From positions 67,029,738-67,093,737 of the forward strand of contig OY726572.1 in NCBI GenBank assembly GCA_963383645.1: DNA of 64,000 bases. Direction: 5' to 3'. Source of the stretch: Muscardinus avellanarius. Taxonomy: Eukaryota; Chordata; Mammalia; Rodentia; Gliridae. Positions within the stretch are counted from its first letter, which is position 1; each line of letters starts with the position of its first letter. The translations under genes were made by a program, and so were the position numbers. Below the pieces are notes generated by a model that saw only the letters and a program-made list of their open reading frames with translations, was not told the DNA's origin and did no database searches. Shown here in pieces: positions 29,001 through 41,400 of the stretch.

Positions 29001-29658
29001 ATTTGTGAGTGGGCTTTGAAGAATATAAACTGCTCCACAAATGTTACCTATTATGATGATGATTCCAGATGTGAAGAACTCACTTTAGTTACTCGTAAGG
29101 ATATAATGTCTCCTCTCTCTCCAAAGGCAGTACTATAGCTATTCAAAAATGTTCTGGTTGGTAAGGGGGAAAAAATCACATGTGCACCACCAAAATAACC
29201 ACAAGAAATATGTTCACTTATATGCAAATATGCTGCTGCTGATGAAAATACATTTGCCTAAAAATACCCAATGATTTAGGAATAACATCCAACATTCCAT
29301 GAGAGTGCCAAGAACCACAGTATGGTTTTTCCTTGATAAGTTCCAACTGGTTTTCCTATCATTAGCTGACTTGTACAGTGTCCTTATAAATGACAATGGG
29401 GTTGAGAAACCCCAACTGAGAAGCAAGGACTTTCTCTTCAGCAGTCACAGTAAACCCATGGCAAAGCCACAACCAGACTCAAGAATCTCTTGAGGCCAAA
29501 GCTGCTCCTAGCAGACCATGTCCTTATAAGCCTATCTGTTTATAAAATACTGTAAAACTGGATGGCATAAGAACTGGATATCAAGAATCATAGATGTGGG
29601 AGTATAGCTCAGTGGCAGAGTGTCTAGCATGTGTGAGGCCTCAGTTCAAACCCCAGCA

Positions 29659-29703
<45 letters not shown>

Positions 29704-32700
29704 GATAATGAAGAGACAGTCCACAATATAAATTATAAACTACCCAAACTAGTTGAATTGAGAAAAGAAAAACAATACAATTGAACAAAATAGAAGATTT
29801 TCTAAGTTAAATCATTTCCAGGGGAATAATTTCTATACCAACCCCTCCAAAAAAGAAAAAGAACATAAAAACCTAAGACATAAGGCAAGAATCCCAAATC
29901 ACGGCTCAAGTGGCTTTCAACTTTAAAAATAGTTCATCATAAGTAGATCTCAATCACTGTCTAAGTTCTTCCTTGTATTATTTTTTTTATCTTAATACAG
30001 AGGGGGAAAAAAAAGTCACTCCAAAATCAGAAGTAGATGCTCACCTGGCTTCCAGCTGTCTTTACCTACACGTCAGTATCATTAAGCACTGGTTGAATTT
30101 CACCATAATCCTTGACAGTATATATTTTTAAATGTCAGTTTTGCCTAAAGCAACTGACGTTCAAACTACACCACCTCCATAGGTAAAACAGATGGTCAAC
30201 AGCCTTTCCCTTTTCCTGTGGAAAAAATCTCTCTAAGCTCTCACTTTGGGCACTTGGCTTCAGTGAATACAGGTTGAAAGTACCAGGCAATTCTGGGTCT
30301 CCAAGAAAAAAGGAACTCCCTATCTCTCTCAGTCCTGGACCTGTACACAATGAACTGAACCTTCAGTTTGCCGAGATGCTATTCCCAACAGAAGTATTTG
30401 GAGACTGCAAAAACTATCGCCTTTCTCTCATGTCTCTTCAAACCCAAGTCCCCAGTCCTTTTGCCAGATGGATTACATGCTAATAGAGTAATTTACCATT
30501 CACATACATAAAATACTATAAAAATAAAGGCTGACACTAACACTAAGGGCTATAGTGTCAATATCGTTGGCAACAATGATTGATGCAGGCAAAAGGTGAG
30601 TTCACATTCTATGTTGTTAGAACATTTGGATAGAAATTTGATGTTGACTATATTTTTACAATAAAAAATTATATAATTGATGGCAAGTAATACACAGTCA
30701 TCTCAAGAACACTAGGAAGTAAATAAATCCATTTAATCTAATGAAAACAGTAAAAGGGTGACAAAGGTAACTTTTTAGAAAAAGCAAAGAAATTCTCAAA
30801 AGCAACCAAAGAACAACATATTTCATTTTTCACTCTCATCATTACCAGCCTATCAGGATGAGGAAGGTAAACCATGGAGAAAGTTAAAATCAATTCACAC
30901 ATAAGGCCCACAGTTTAGGCCATTTGTTCACATACTGGCGCGGCTGCCTTCATTAAGAACAGCTTTACCTCAGTAAGCCCGATATTCTTTCGTTTAATGA
31001 CATTCTGCAGAGAGTTGCTCAGAGTCCTGGTTAGCAACAGGTTTGTAGATTTACGAATCATGTCATCAACTTCGGTGGAGCTGAAAAAGAAGTGTCAAGG
31101 GTCAACCACACGAGGTAGAATTATTTGGGCAAACAGGGTGCCAGTGGTGCTTGTGGAAATAATAATAAAATGATAGTAGTATTAGTAGTAACAGCAGCAT
31201 AATACTTTGTGTCAGAAAGTATTCTAAGTTCTGTAACAAACTCTTTCTTATGTTTGCCAAAAACATTTGAGTTGCTTTCATTTTTTTTTTTTTTTGTTTG
31301 TTTGTTATTCTTTTGTGGTACTGGGGATTGAACCCAGAGGCCTCTACCTCCAAGATAAATCCAAAGCCTTATTTCATTCTTTTCTCTTTTTTTTCTTTCT
31401 TTCTTCTTTTTTTTTTTTTTCAGTACTAGGGATGGAACCCAGTGGCATTCTACCTCTGAGCTACACCCCCAACACTATTTTTTATTCTTTTATTTTGAAA
31501 CAGAGTCTCACTGAGTTGCAAAGAGCCTCTCTAAGTGGCTGAGGTTGTCTGTGAACCATGCTCCTCCTGTCCCAGCCTCCCAAATGCTAGGATTACAAGT
31601 GTGCACCACCATGCCCAGCTGGACAATTTATTCTTTAACATGCTATACATGCACATGTATCCACAGAGAAGAAAAAAATTTAAGTCCATATATAAGCCAG
31701 ACATGGTGGAAAATGCCTGTAATCCCAGTACTAAAAGAGGAGGATCACAAGTTCAAGGTCAGCCTCAGCAACTTGGCAAAACCCTGTTTCAAAATAAGAA
31801 AGGCTGGGGGTATTACGCTGAGGTAGAATATCCCTGGGTTCAATTTCTAGTACCAAAAAAGAAAAAAAAGAGGGAGAGAGAAGAAAGAAAACCTATATAA
31901 AGAGTGCAATTACTTGTGGTAGCGTTTAGGGGTCTTTCACATTTTTCTAATTTGTACATGTCTCTCTCTCCCAAATTCTTAACAAAGATCTAACTTTATA
32001 ATGTAAAATCACAAATCTATGTGTGTGTTTATTACATTTGTTGAAAGTCAAGAACAAATGCAAGGTCATTATTTTATCATAAGAATGCCATTTACTTAAT
32101 GTTTTAAGCAATCATTCAGAGCCAGGTGTGGTGGCACATGCCTACAATTCCAGTATTTGGGAGGCTGAGACAGTATAATTGCAAGCTCAAAGCCAATCTC
32201 AGCAACTTAGTGAGACCCTGGGTTCAATCCTCAACACCCCCCCCAAAAAAAACTTTAAAAACACCAGGTGCCATTACATGGGAGGCTGAGACAGGATTGC
32301 AAGTTTGAGGACAAGCAACTTAGAGAGATCCTGTCTTCAAATAAAAAATAAAAAAGAGCTGATGATATAAAAGCTCAGGTAAAGCAACCCGGTGTTCTAT
32401 CTCCAGTACTACAAAAACATTAATTTAAAAAGGAATTCAATAAGAGTTTAGTGTCCCCAAAATTATGCAATTACATATTTTTATAATGATTTTCAGCATC
32501 TTCTGTCCAATGAAGGAGATAAAATTCTTGCAGAACAAACTTTTATTTAAGAGAACGATTATACTTCAAGCTACATAAATATCTCAATCCAGTTTTTTTG
32601 AGAGCCTTGTATCTAAAAGAAGTAATGTTTTTATCAATATTGTCTAATATTTCTATATTGCCTAATATTAACCCTTATCCTAGAACAGGTATGGTTGACA

Positions 32701-35460
32701 AAATGATCTCTGTCCCTCCAGTTACAGGATACATAACTCTAAGATGGAAGGTAAAGGTCAATCAAATAGTAAAACACAGCTATAAGATCTTTTCATTTAA
32801 AGTGTCAATATAAAACACATCAAAGGTATTTTAGACAAAATCTTAATATAATATTCAAGCAAGAAAAAGGCATCTTAATAATTTACTCACATTATCCCTT
32901 GACCACAGTACTTTCCCTTCAAGAAGGTAGAAATTGGAAAAGGCCATTTTGCAAAGATTTGTAATAATTTTTTGAAGATTTAAAGAAGTTTATTAGAAAG
33001 ATAGAATTGCAGAAAATAGAAATACAGCTCCATACCAGACTGGCATGGAGGGGTGACTTGAAATGAATACACCTGATTTGTTATAATTTTTATGCAGTAA
33101 TATACCCATCAATACTCTCGAGGCTATTCGCTGATAATAAGGTCATTTGGTCAGTGGGGTAGGGTGGAGGCTATGGGCGGGGGATGGAAACCCAGGGGTA
33201 AAATGTCTTGATATGTAACTTTGAAAGACAATGTTATTTTCAAGATAAATTTTCACTGGGGATGAGGTTCAGCGGTAGAGTGCTTGCCTAGCATGCACAA
33301 GGCCTTGGGGAGGGGAGGGCCTTTCTATTAAAACAGTCTCATTTTCAGAGAAAAAGGACAAATTAAGTATACAAACCCCATTTCTCTTTTCACAGGTAAA
33401 TAGCTATCAAATGAGTAACTCAAACTAGTTCCCAGTATGCTTATTTTCAGAGTAGCCTACCATATTATACTTATCATTCATTCATAATTTCTTTTTCGTT
33501 TTATTGATTTAGGAACAAGAAACACCATGTTAAACAAGATAGCATTTTCTCCCTACAAGAAGCCTGTTAGAACAATTGTGTTCTGGCTGGTTTCTCAATT
33601 GCTCCTATATATCTCTAGTACTTAGTTTACTGTTTATTCAATTAGATTATATAATACCTAAAGATGGACACCATATTTTTAGGGTCTTAATGTCTTCACT
33701 ACCAAGTAGAAACTTTTGGGAATGGTTGCTGTGGATGAAGAAGTCATGACAGCGAGTCACAAACATATAATGAAGATACTAATAAATTATCTAAATGTAA
33801 AAGGAATCTTCACTACTTAGTAGTGAAGATATTAACAAATAATAGATTAAGCATGACGTATGATATATAAGCCAATAAATTAACAAAGAAATAAAGAATC
33901 CAACATTCTTGTACATGCAGAACTTATGTCCAGGAGCAGAGCAAGAGTAATGTTTCTAAAGGATCTTATCTGCTACTTCCCTCTGGCCTTAAAATTTTAT
34001 CAAGTAGAATTTTTAAATTGTGTGTTATGCTGCAATATTCCAGTAAATCCTAATAGAATGTATTAAAATATAAAGCCCTAAAGAAAAGAGTAGAGATTAA
34101 GATAGGTAATATAACTTTTTAAATTTATTCAAACGCTACCACCTTTCATTTTAACCATGACTATAGATAGTTCCATGCACTGAAGGGCTAACATTATGGC
34201 TTCAAAAATCAGAGTGGAAGAGAATATTAAAAGATTTTCAGAATTTAGAGAGTCACAATCTTAACATTAGTTTCATTTCTACTGTTTCATATTATACCTT
34301 AGATGAAGATCTTCTGAAAACTTCAGACATGCGTAGATAAATTCTTTAATTTGGTTGTAAACTTTTGGCACAAATTCAGAGAAAGGAAACTTTTTTGGGA
34401 ATGATTGCTGTGGATGAAGAAGTAATGAAAGTGAGTCACAAACATATATTGAAGATACTAATAAATTATCTAAATGTAAAAGGAATCTTCTTTCATACTC
34501 AGAACTGCCTGTTAACCAAGCTCAAATTTTAGATAATGTCTCCAAAAGTCTTCTGATTCTAAAATAAATTAAATGTATTTTTTCCCACTATAGTGCTGGA
34601 GATCTGACCCCGAGTCATTCTACCGCCAAGCTATATTCCCAGCCATTTTTAAATTCTTTTGTTTTGAAACAGGGTGTTCATGGGTTGATGAGAGTCTCAC
34701 TTAATTGCTGAGGCTGGCCTTGAACCTAAGATCCTTCTGTCTCAGTCTCCCAAGCACTGGGACTGCAGGTGTGCACCATCATGCCCAAATTTAAATGTAA
34801 ACTTAAATAAAACAGTAGTACAAACGTTCTTTAACATGTGAAAATCTAAACAAATCATGGTATGTACTCAGCAATAAAAAAGAATGAACTATTAATATAT
34901 TCAACAACTTGGATGACTCTCAAAAGCCTTATACTAGTTAAAGAAATCAGTCTCGATGGGTATATATGGTATGATCTTACCTATATGACACTCTAGAAAA
35001 TGCAAAAGTAGAAAGAGACAAGATTGATGGCTTCCAAGGGTGGGGATGAGGGCAAAGGAGGATTAGAAAGGGGCACCATGGGCTTCTCACTCTCAACATT
35101 ATCCCTTGAATGTGCCTCTGCTTTCCTAAAGAAATCTCTGTATATCTAGAGAAAAGGTGAGAGGGACAGCTTGAGGAAATCTGGGGAATGATAGAAATGA
35201 TCAACATTATTATTATAAGAGTGAATATATGACTCAATTGACTGTCAAAACTAGAGAAGTAGCCGGGCGTGGTGGCGCACACTTGTAATCCCAGCATTCA
35301 GGAGGCTGAGACTGGAGGATCACGGTTTGCGGTCAGCCTCAGCTACTTAGTGAGACCCTCTGCAACTTAGTTAGACCCTGTTTCAAAATAGAGAAAAAAA
35401 AATTGGGCAAGGGGGTGTGGATCAGAGGTGAAATGCTCCTGGGTTCCATCCCCAGACTCG

Positions 35461-35495
<35 letters not shown>

Positions 35496-38400
35496 GAGAA
35501 GTACATACTGTAAAGGGTAAATTCTATTATATGTTTGTGAGAGAAACATATAATTATTAGAGTATAATAAAAGGAAATGCCCCCAGGAGTCCTCTATACT
35601 CTTCAGAGGTGATAGGGCCCAGTGCCATCTACTGATTCCAAAATCAGAATTCTGTTCTTCTAAGCACCAAAAAGAGTGCTTTGAAGGAGGCTTAGAACTC
35701 TAATCCACTAAGCAGAAGCTTATCAGTTTCTATGAACCCAATCTGATGAAAGCTTTTAGAGGATGTCAAAACAACTAGCGATGTTGGTCTGAAAGTATTC
35801 CTTACCTTTTCCAGCTCTGTATCTTGGAATGGGAATTGGCCCACCACTTTTTTATACATGTCTTCGCTTGTTACTGGGATGGGACTGTAGTTGTCAGAAT
35901 CAAGTATGTTTCTGTAAAAATAACAATGGAAGACAGGGGATAGGGAGGGATGGTGGGTTAGTCACAAGTCATTTGCAAGTGAACTCCAGTGGCTGTATAT
36001 ACACCACAAATTCAAAAACATTGCCTAGTCCCTACTGTATTCCTTGTACTGCCATTTGTTCTGGAGTAAAATCATCTTTTAAAGAAGACAGAAAGAAAAC
36101 TATGCTCTGAAACAAATGAAACACAATGATAAACATGATCTCCCACTACTTGAGATTCACAAATGGGACAAAATTTTAAGGCAAATGAGAAAAAAAACAG
36201 TGAAAGAATGTATGCTTGAGAGGAAAAAAAACACAAATTGGTTCCTTTAAGCTTAATTAAAGATTCTTGATTTTGACTCTGTTTTTAATCCTGTACTCGA
36301 TATTCTAATTCTAATGTTTGATACTGGCAGAAAGGAAAAGTAACTTCTATAATAAATCCAAATTATGTTTATTCCATCATCCACTGCTCTGTATTGGTCA
36401 CAGTTTTTTTTTTTTTTTTTTTAGTCTATACATTCTCTCTCCTTAGCTAGACTGGGGGTTCTCTAAAGGCAGAAACTACCCTATGAAAGAAACCCAGAAG
36501 CCCTCTGAAAGCACCAGATCAGGACCACCTAAGACCAAGGCTATACCACAGGACTAATTTTTAAACTTCTGGTAAAGATAATCCTCACCTAAAACCAAGT
36601 ATCACTATTAGATAAATCTGCATTTACGAAACATAAATACATGTATTAATGTACAGATGAGCTGGACTAAGTGATGATCAAGGAGGTGTTTGTGAGCCAC
36701 GAAGAGGTAAGACTGAAAAAATCATGTGAGATCTTAAAACTGTGAGAACATGAAGACAGTATGAGCTAACCAGGAGAAAGCATCACACAACATGCAAGAA
36801 GATCACTGGAGGAAGCCAGGCGCGGTGGCACACGCTTGTAATCCCAGCACTTGGGAGGCTGAGACCAGAGGATCGCGGTTCATGGACAGCCTCAGCTATT
36901 TAGCAAGGCCCTTCACAACTCAGTGAGACCCTGTTTCAAAAAATAAAAAGACTAAGCCGGGCGTGGTGGTGCACGCTTGTAATCCCCGAGCTTGGGAGGC
37001 AGAGACAGGAGGATCGCGTAGGTTCGAAGCCAGCCTCGCTGGCTTAAGAGACCCTGTTTCCAAAAATAAAAAAGTATAAAAATGGTCTGGGAGTGTAGCC
37101 CGGAGGTAGAAGGGCTTCTAGGAACCCCAGTAGCACCAAAAAAATAAAAAATAAAAAGACAAAAAATAGGGCTGAGGGTATAGATTGGCGGTAGAATGCC
37201 CCTGGGTTCCATCCCCAGTACCAGAGGGAAAAAAAATCACTGGAAAGGAGGGAAGGTTTAAAAAGAGAAGAACTCAACTGAGCTGACATGGGGTGTGTGC
37301 CAAGCAAATAGTTCCAAGACCTATTTGTGGGTGGGAGATGGGACAAAACCAATAACTTTCTTAAAAATGCATGCATGTTGTAATGACTAATTTTAAAACA
37401 TGGTTCAAATATTGAACTGTAATAATCGCTTTCACTAAGTTTAAAGAAAAATGTGGGTAATATGACTGAGTCTTCAAAAAATGGTTCTTTGCTGGGCATG
37501 GTGGTACATGCATGTAACCCCAGTACTTGGGAGGCTGAGACAAGAGAATTGCAGGTTCAAAGCCAGCCTCAGCAACTTAGTGAGGCTGTCAGCAACTTAG
37601 CAAGACCCAAATAGATATAAAAAATAGGAGCCGGGCGTGGTGGCGCACGCTTGTAATCCCCGCTCTTGGGAGACTGAGACAGGAAGATCGCACAGGTTTG
37701 AAGCCAGCCTCAGCTACTTAGTGAGGTTGTCATCAACTTAGTGAGACCCTGTTTCCAAATAAAATATAAAATAAGTCTGGGAGTATAGCCCAGAGGTAGA
37801 AAGCCTCTGGGTTCCACCCCCAGTACCACCAAAAAAATAATAAAAAAAGAAGTAAAAAAAAAAAAAGAAAAAGAAATAAAAAAAGAGGGCTGGGGTGTAG
37901 CTTGGAAAATACCCCTAGGCTCAATTCCTAGTGCAAAAAAAAAATTTCTCCAAAAGTCTAAATTATTGATAATGGCTTAAATGCTACTACCATATCCTTG
38001 AGCCATAAACTAAACATGCTCTTCAGAGAAAACAAAAAAATGCAATAAGAACACACAAGATGACCCACATGGTATGAACATTTAATCTGACATCCATTCA
38101 AGGAAACAAAAATACAAAAATGGGGTTTGGAAACTTCCCAACACAGTACAAACAAATATACTGAGATAGGCTATCTTGGGACATCATTTCAGATATCAGT
38201 ATGATTCATCTGAATTCTGAATCACAACCTACTGTAGCTAGAAACATATAAGCCACATGTTCTCATGGCTTATTACATATGGAAAACCTGTACATAAAGT
38301 CATGTGTGTACACACATGCACATGTGGAGCCACGAGTTCTCACCTGAAAATGCCTGCCCACTTCTTCAGCAGAGTTTCACTATATTGGTCTCTGATTTCT

Positions 38401-41400
38401 AGCAACATGTCAAAAAGTTGATTTACAGGAAAACCATAAACCTGAAACAAAAGCAGAAAACACCTTCATTTTCTAAAGCAGCTTTTTTTACAAAGTAAGA
38501 AGGATTAAGCATTGAAAGACATTTTGTTCTCTGAACAATTTAAACGAAACTACAGTGGTAGAATCTCACATTTCTAGCCTAATATCTTGTTGTCGTCTCT
38601 CAAAAATTAAAAAGTACATGGAAAATGGCTAACCCAGTCAGACAGAAAAAGAATATTATAAAAATTAAATTCAGTATATATTGGGTATACTGTCAACAAA
38701 GTTCTCACTACAACTCCTACTACCTACAGCAACCTTCACCCACATCTAATGCTACTCCACTGGATAGAATTTGTGCTTCAAACCAGCCATTATTATTCAA
38801 GGTGGTCATTAAACAAACTACAAAGTCACTCAGGTACCATAACCAAATTAAGAACATTTTGAAAAACTGTTGTAGCATGGTTCAATTAATTGCTTTGATC
38901 TGAGTGGGGGGAAAAGGGGGATGGGAACTATTTGTAAGAACATATAGCCTAGGATATGCTATAAAGAGATAAAAAAAAAAAGATCTAGCTCCAGGGAAAG
39001 AACAAACAGCTGACAACTAAATGTACTTATCCAAGCTTATACGGACAAAGAAAACACTCAGCGCTGATGAAGTACTCATCTGGATAAGCATATGCCAGCA
39101 AGACTCACATACCTGAAGAGTGTCCGCAAAAAGCACAATGAGGTTCTTCAAATCCAACACAAGGTTTGGATCAGAGCAATAAGACTAAAGGAAATTAAAA
39201 AACAAAGGGGAAAAATCTTAATGATGAGAAAGCAACTAAGGTTTCAGTGATTACATTGCTTAATAATCCACCTGCTGACCTCGCATGTAAAAAGGGTCCA
39301 ATCCTCTCCTAGTACAATGCGTCAACAGATGCAGCAAGGGAATATCTGGGTGGAGAGAGCTCAACAGAGATGAGTGTGTGTGCACGCGCATGTGTGTACA
39401 TGGGTGTGTGTGTGTGTGTGTGTGTGCATGTGTGTGTGTTTTTAGTTGTTTTTGGTGGTGCTAGGAATTAAGCTCAGAGGCATTCTACCACAGGGCTATG
39501 CTCTGAGCCATTTACATGTATTTATTTATTTAGTTAGTTAGTTATTCAGAAATAGAGTCTTGCAGGGTTGCTGAGAGCCTCGCCACCATTCTCCATAGAA
39601 CTACACTGAAAAAAAATGGCCCACAGCCAGCGAGGCCGGGATCGGAGCCTGCCGTGAGGATAGGCCAGTGCTGGGGCCTCCGAGGCCGGGATGGGAGCCT
39701 GCCGAGGGCTTAGGCTGGTGTCGGGGCCAGCAAGACCAGAATCGGGGCCTCCCATGAGGCAAGGACGCACTGCTTGAGCCAGCAAGGTCTAGATCAGTCC
39801 ACCGGGTAGCCAGGCCACTACTGGGGCCGTCAAGAGTGAGATCGGTACTTGCAACGCAGCATGCACAGAGAAATATCGCAGAAAATAAAAATCAGATGCT
39901 TCCCCTAATCAGCAAAAACTAGGAGGAAAGGGGCAACAGGAAGAGGTCAAGCTATAGAAAGGGCCCTATAGTGAAGCAACTAAGGTGACCAATCAGAGGG
40001 TATGGAATAGGGGAGGATGGAGCCTCTTTAAAACGCAGGAGGTACATAAACACATGTATCAAAGTCAATCACCAAACATGCATGGGATCGAGGGAGGGGG
40101 AGGGAATGGGATGGGGGCTGAATGAGGGCTAATTGGATGATGTGTGCTTGTGTATCCTCTCAAGTCTTGTATTCCAAAGTGATATATGATTACAATGCAC
40201 CAATAAAAAAATTAAATTAAAAAAAAAGATATACTGAAATTATAATGAAAAAATGGCCCACATAAAATGTGTTATGTCTTATTGGCATCAAATAAAATTG
40301 GATGCTGAAGAAATAAAGGTACATTTTTATGTAGAGAGTGGCCTACAGGTTTGTTATATTCTCAAATGTGTCAGTCACAAAGAATAAGAAACCCTGCATT
40401 ATAAAAATAGATGACATTTAAGTCAGATGTGGTGGCACACACTTGTAATTCCAGTATTTAGGAGGCTGAAACTGAAGGATCACAGGTTTGTGGCCAGCCT
40501 CAGCACCTTAGTGAGACCCTGTTCCAAAATAAAGAATAAATAATAGGGCTAGGGGTATAGCTTGGAGGTAAAATGGCCCTGGGTTCAATCCCCAGTACCA
40601 CAAAAAATAAAGACAAATAAAAATAGATGACACTTATAAAGAAATCTGTTTTCTAAAAAAAAAAAAGATAAATTTTCCCAGGAGATAAAATACAATTAGA
40701 AAATTCAGTAAATTGAGCAGATAAAAAACAAATCAGGAACTTCTCTCGTAATATTAATAAACATGAAAGAAGGACATTTCCTAAAAATATTACCTGCAAA
40801 AACATAAAGAATCTAAAAATATATTCCTTGGTGAAAAAAATCAGATACCAAAATATGTCAATTTGCCGGGCATGGTAGCACATGCTTGTAATCCCCACAC
40901 TTGGGAGGCAGAGACAGAAGGACTGCGCAGATTTGAAGCCAGCCTCGCTGGCTTAAGAGACCCTGTTTCCAAATAAAAATGTAAAAGATAGGTCTGGGAA
41001 TGTAGCCAGGAGGTAGAAGGGTTCCATCCCCAGTATCACCAAAAAAAAACAACAACAAAAAAAAAAATGTCAATTATCTCCATTTGAATTTACAGATTTA
41101 TCACACAACAGAACTATATCTTCAATTGGGTACATAGGAGGGAGGAAGGGGGTCACTGAATATAATAAACTGATTCTCAAGTTATCTGGAATTTCATGTG
41201 GATAAGTAGATAAGATATTTCAAAAAGATTTAAAGGATATGTATGTCCTATAAGAAATTAAACCATATGCTATCAGATGTAATAATCACAATACTGCTAT
41301 ATTGGTTTGAGGAGAAAGGGGGAAATGAATCATAAAGCCTAGAAAAAGACCTCATTGTACAATATAATATCTTATTACATGATAAAGGTAACCTTGAGAA

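Noticed and set aside
33806..33830. 10-bp inverted repeat (ATCTTCACTA / TAGTGAAGAT) as a regulatory palindrome
   Set aside because: Better explained as a by-product of the target-site duplication at the edge of the copied exon g segment.
39628..39865. CRISPR-like array
   Set aside because: Contiguous 50-bp tandem units with no unique spacers, in a mammalian intron.
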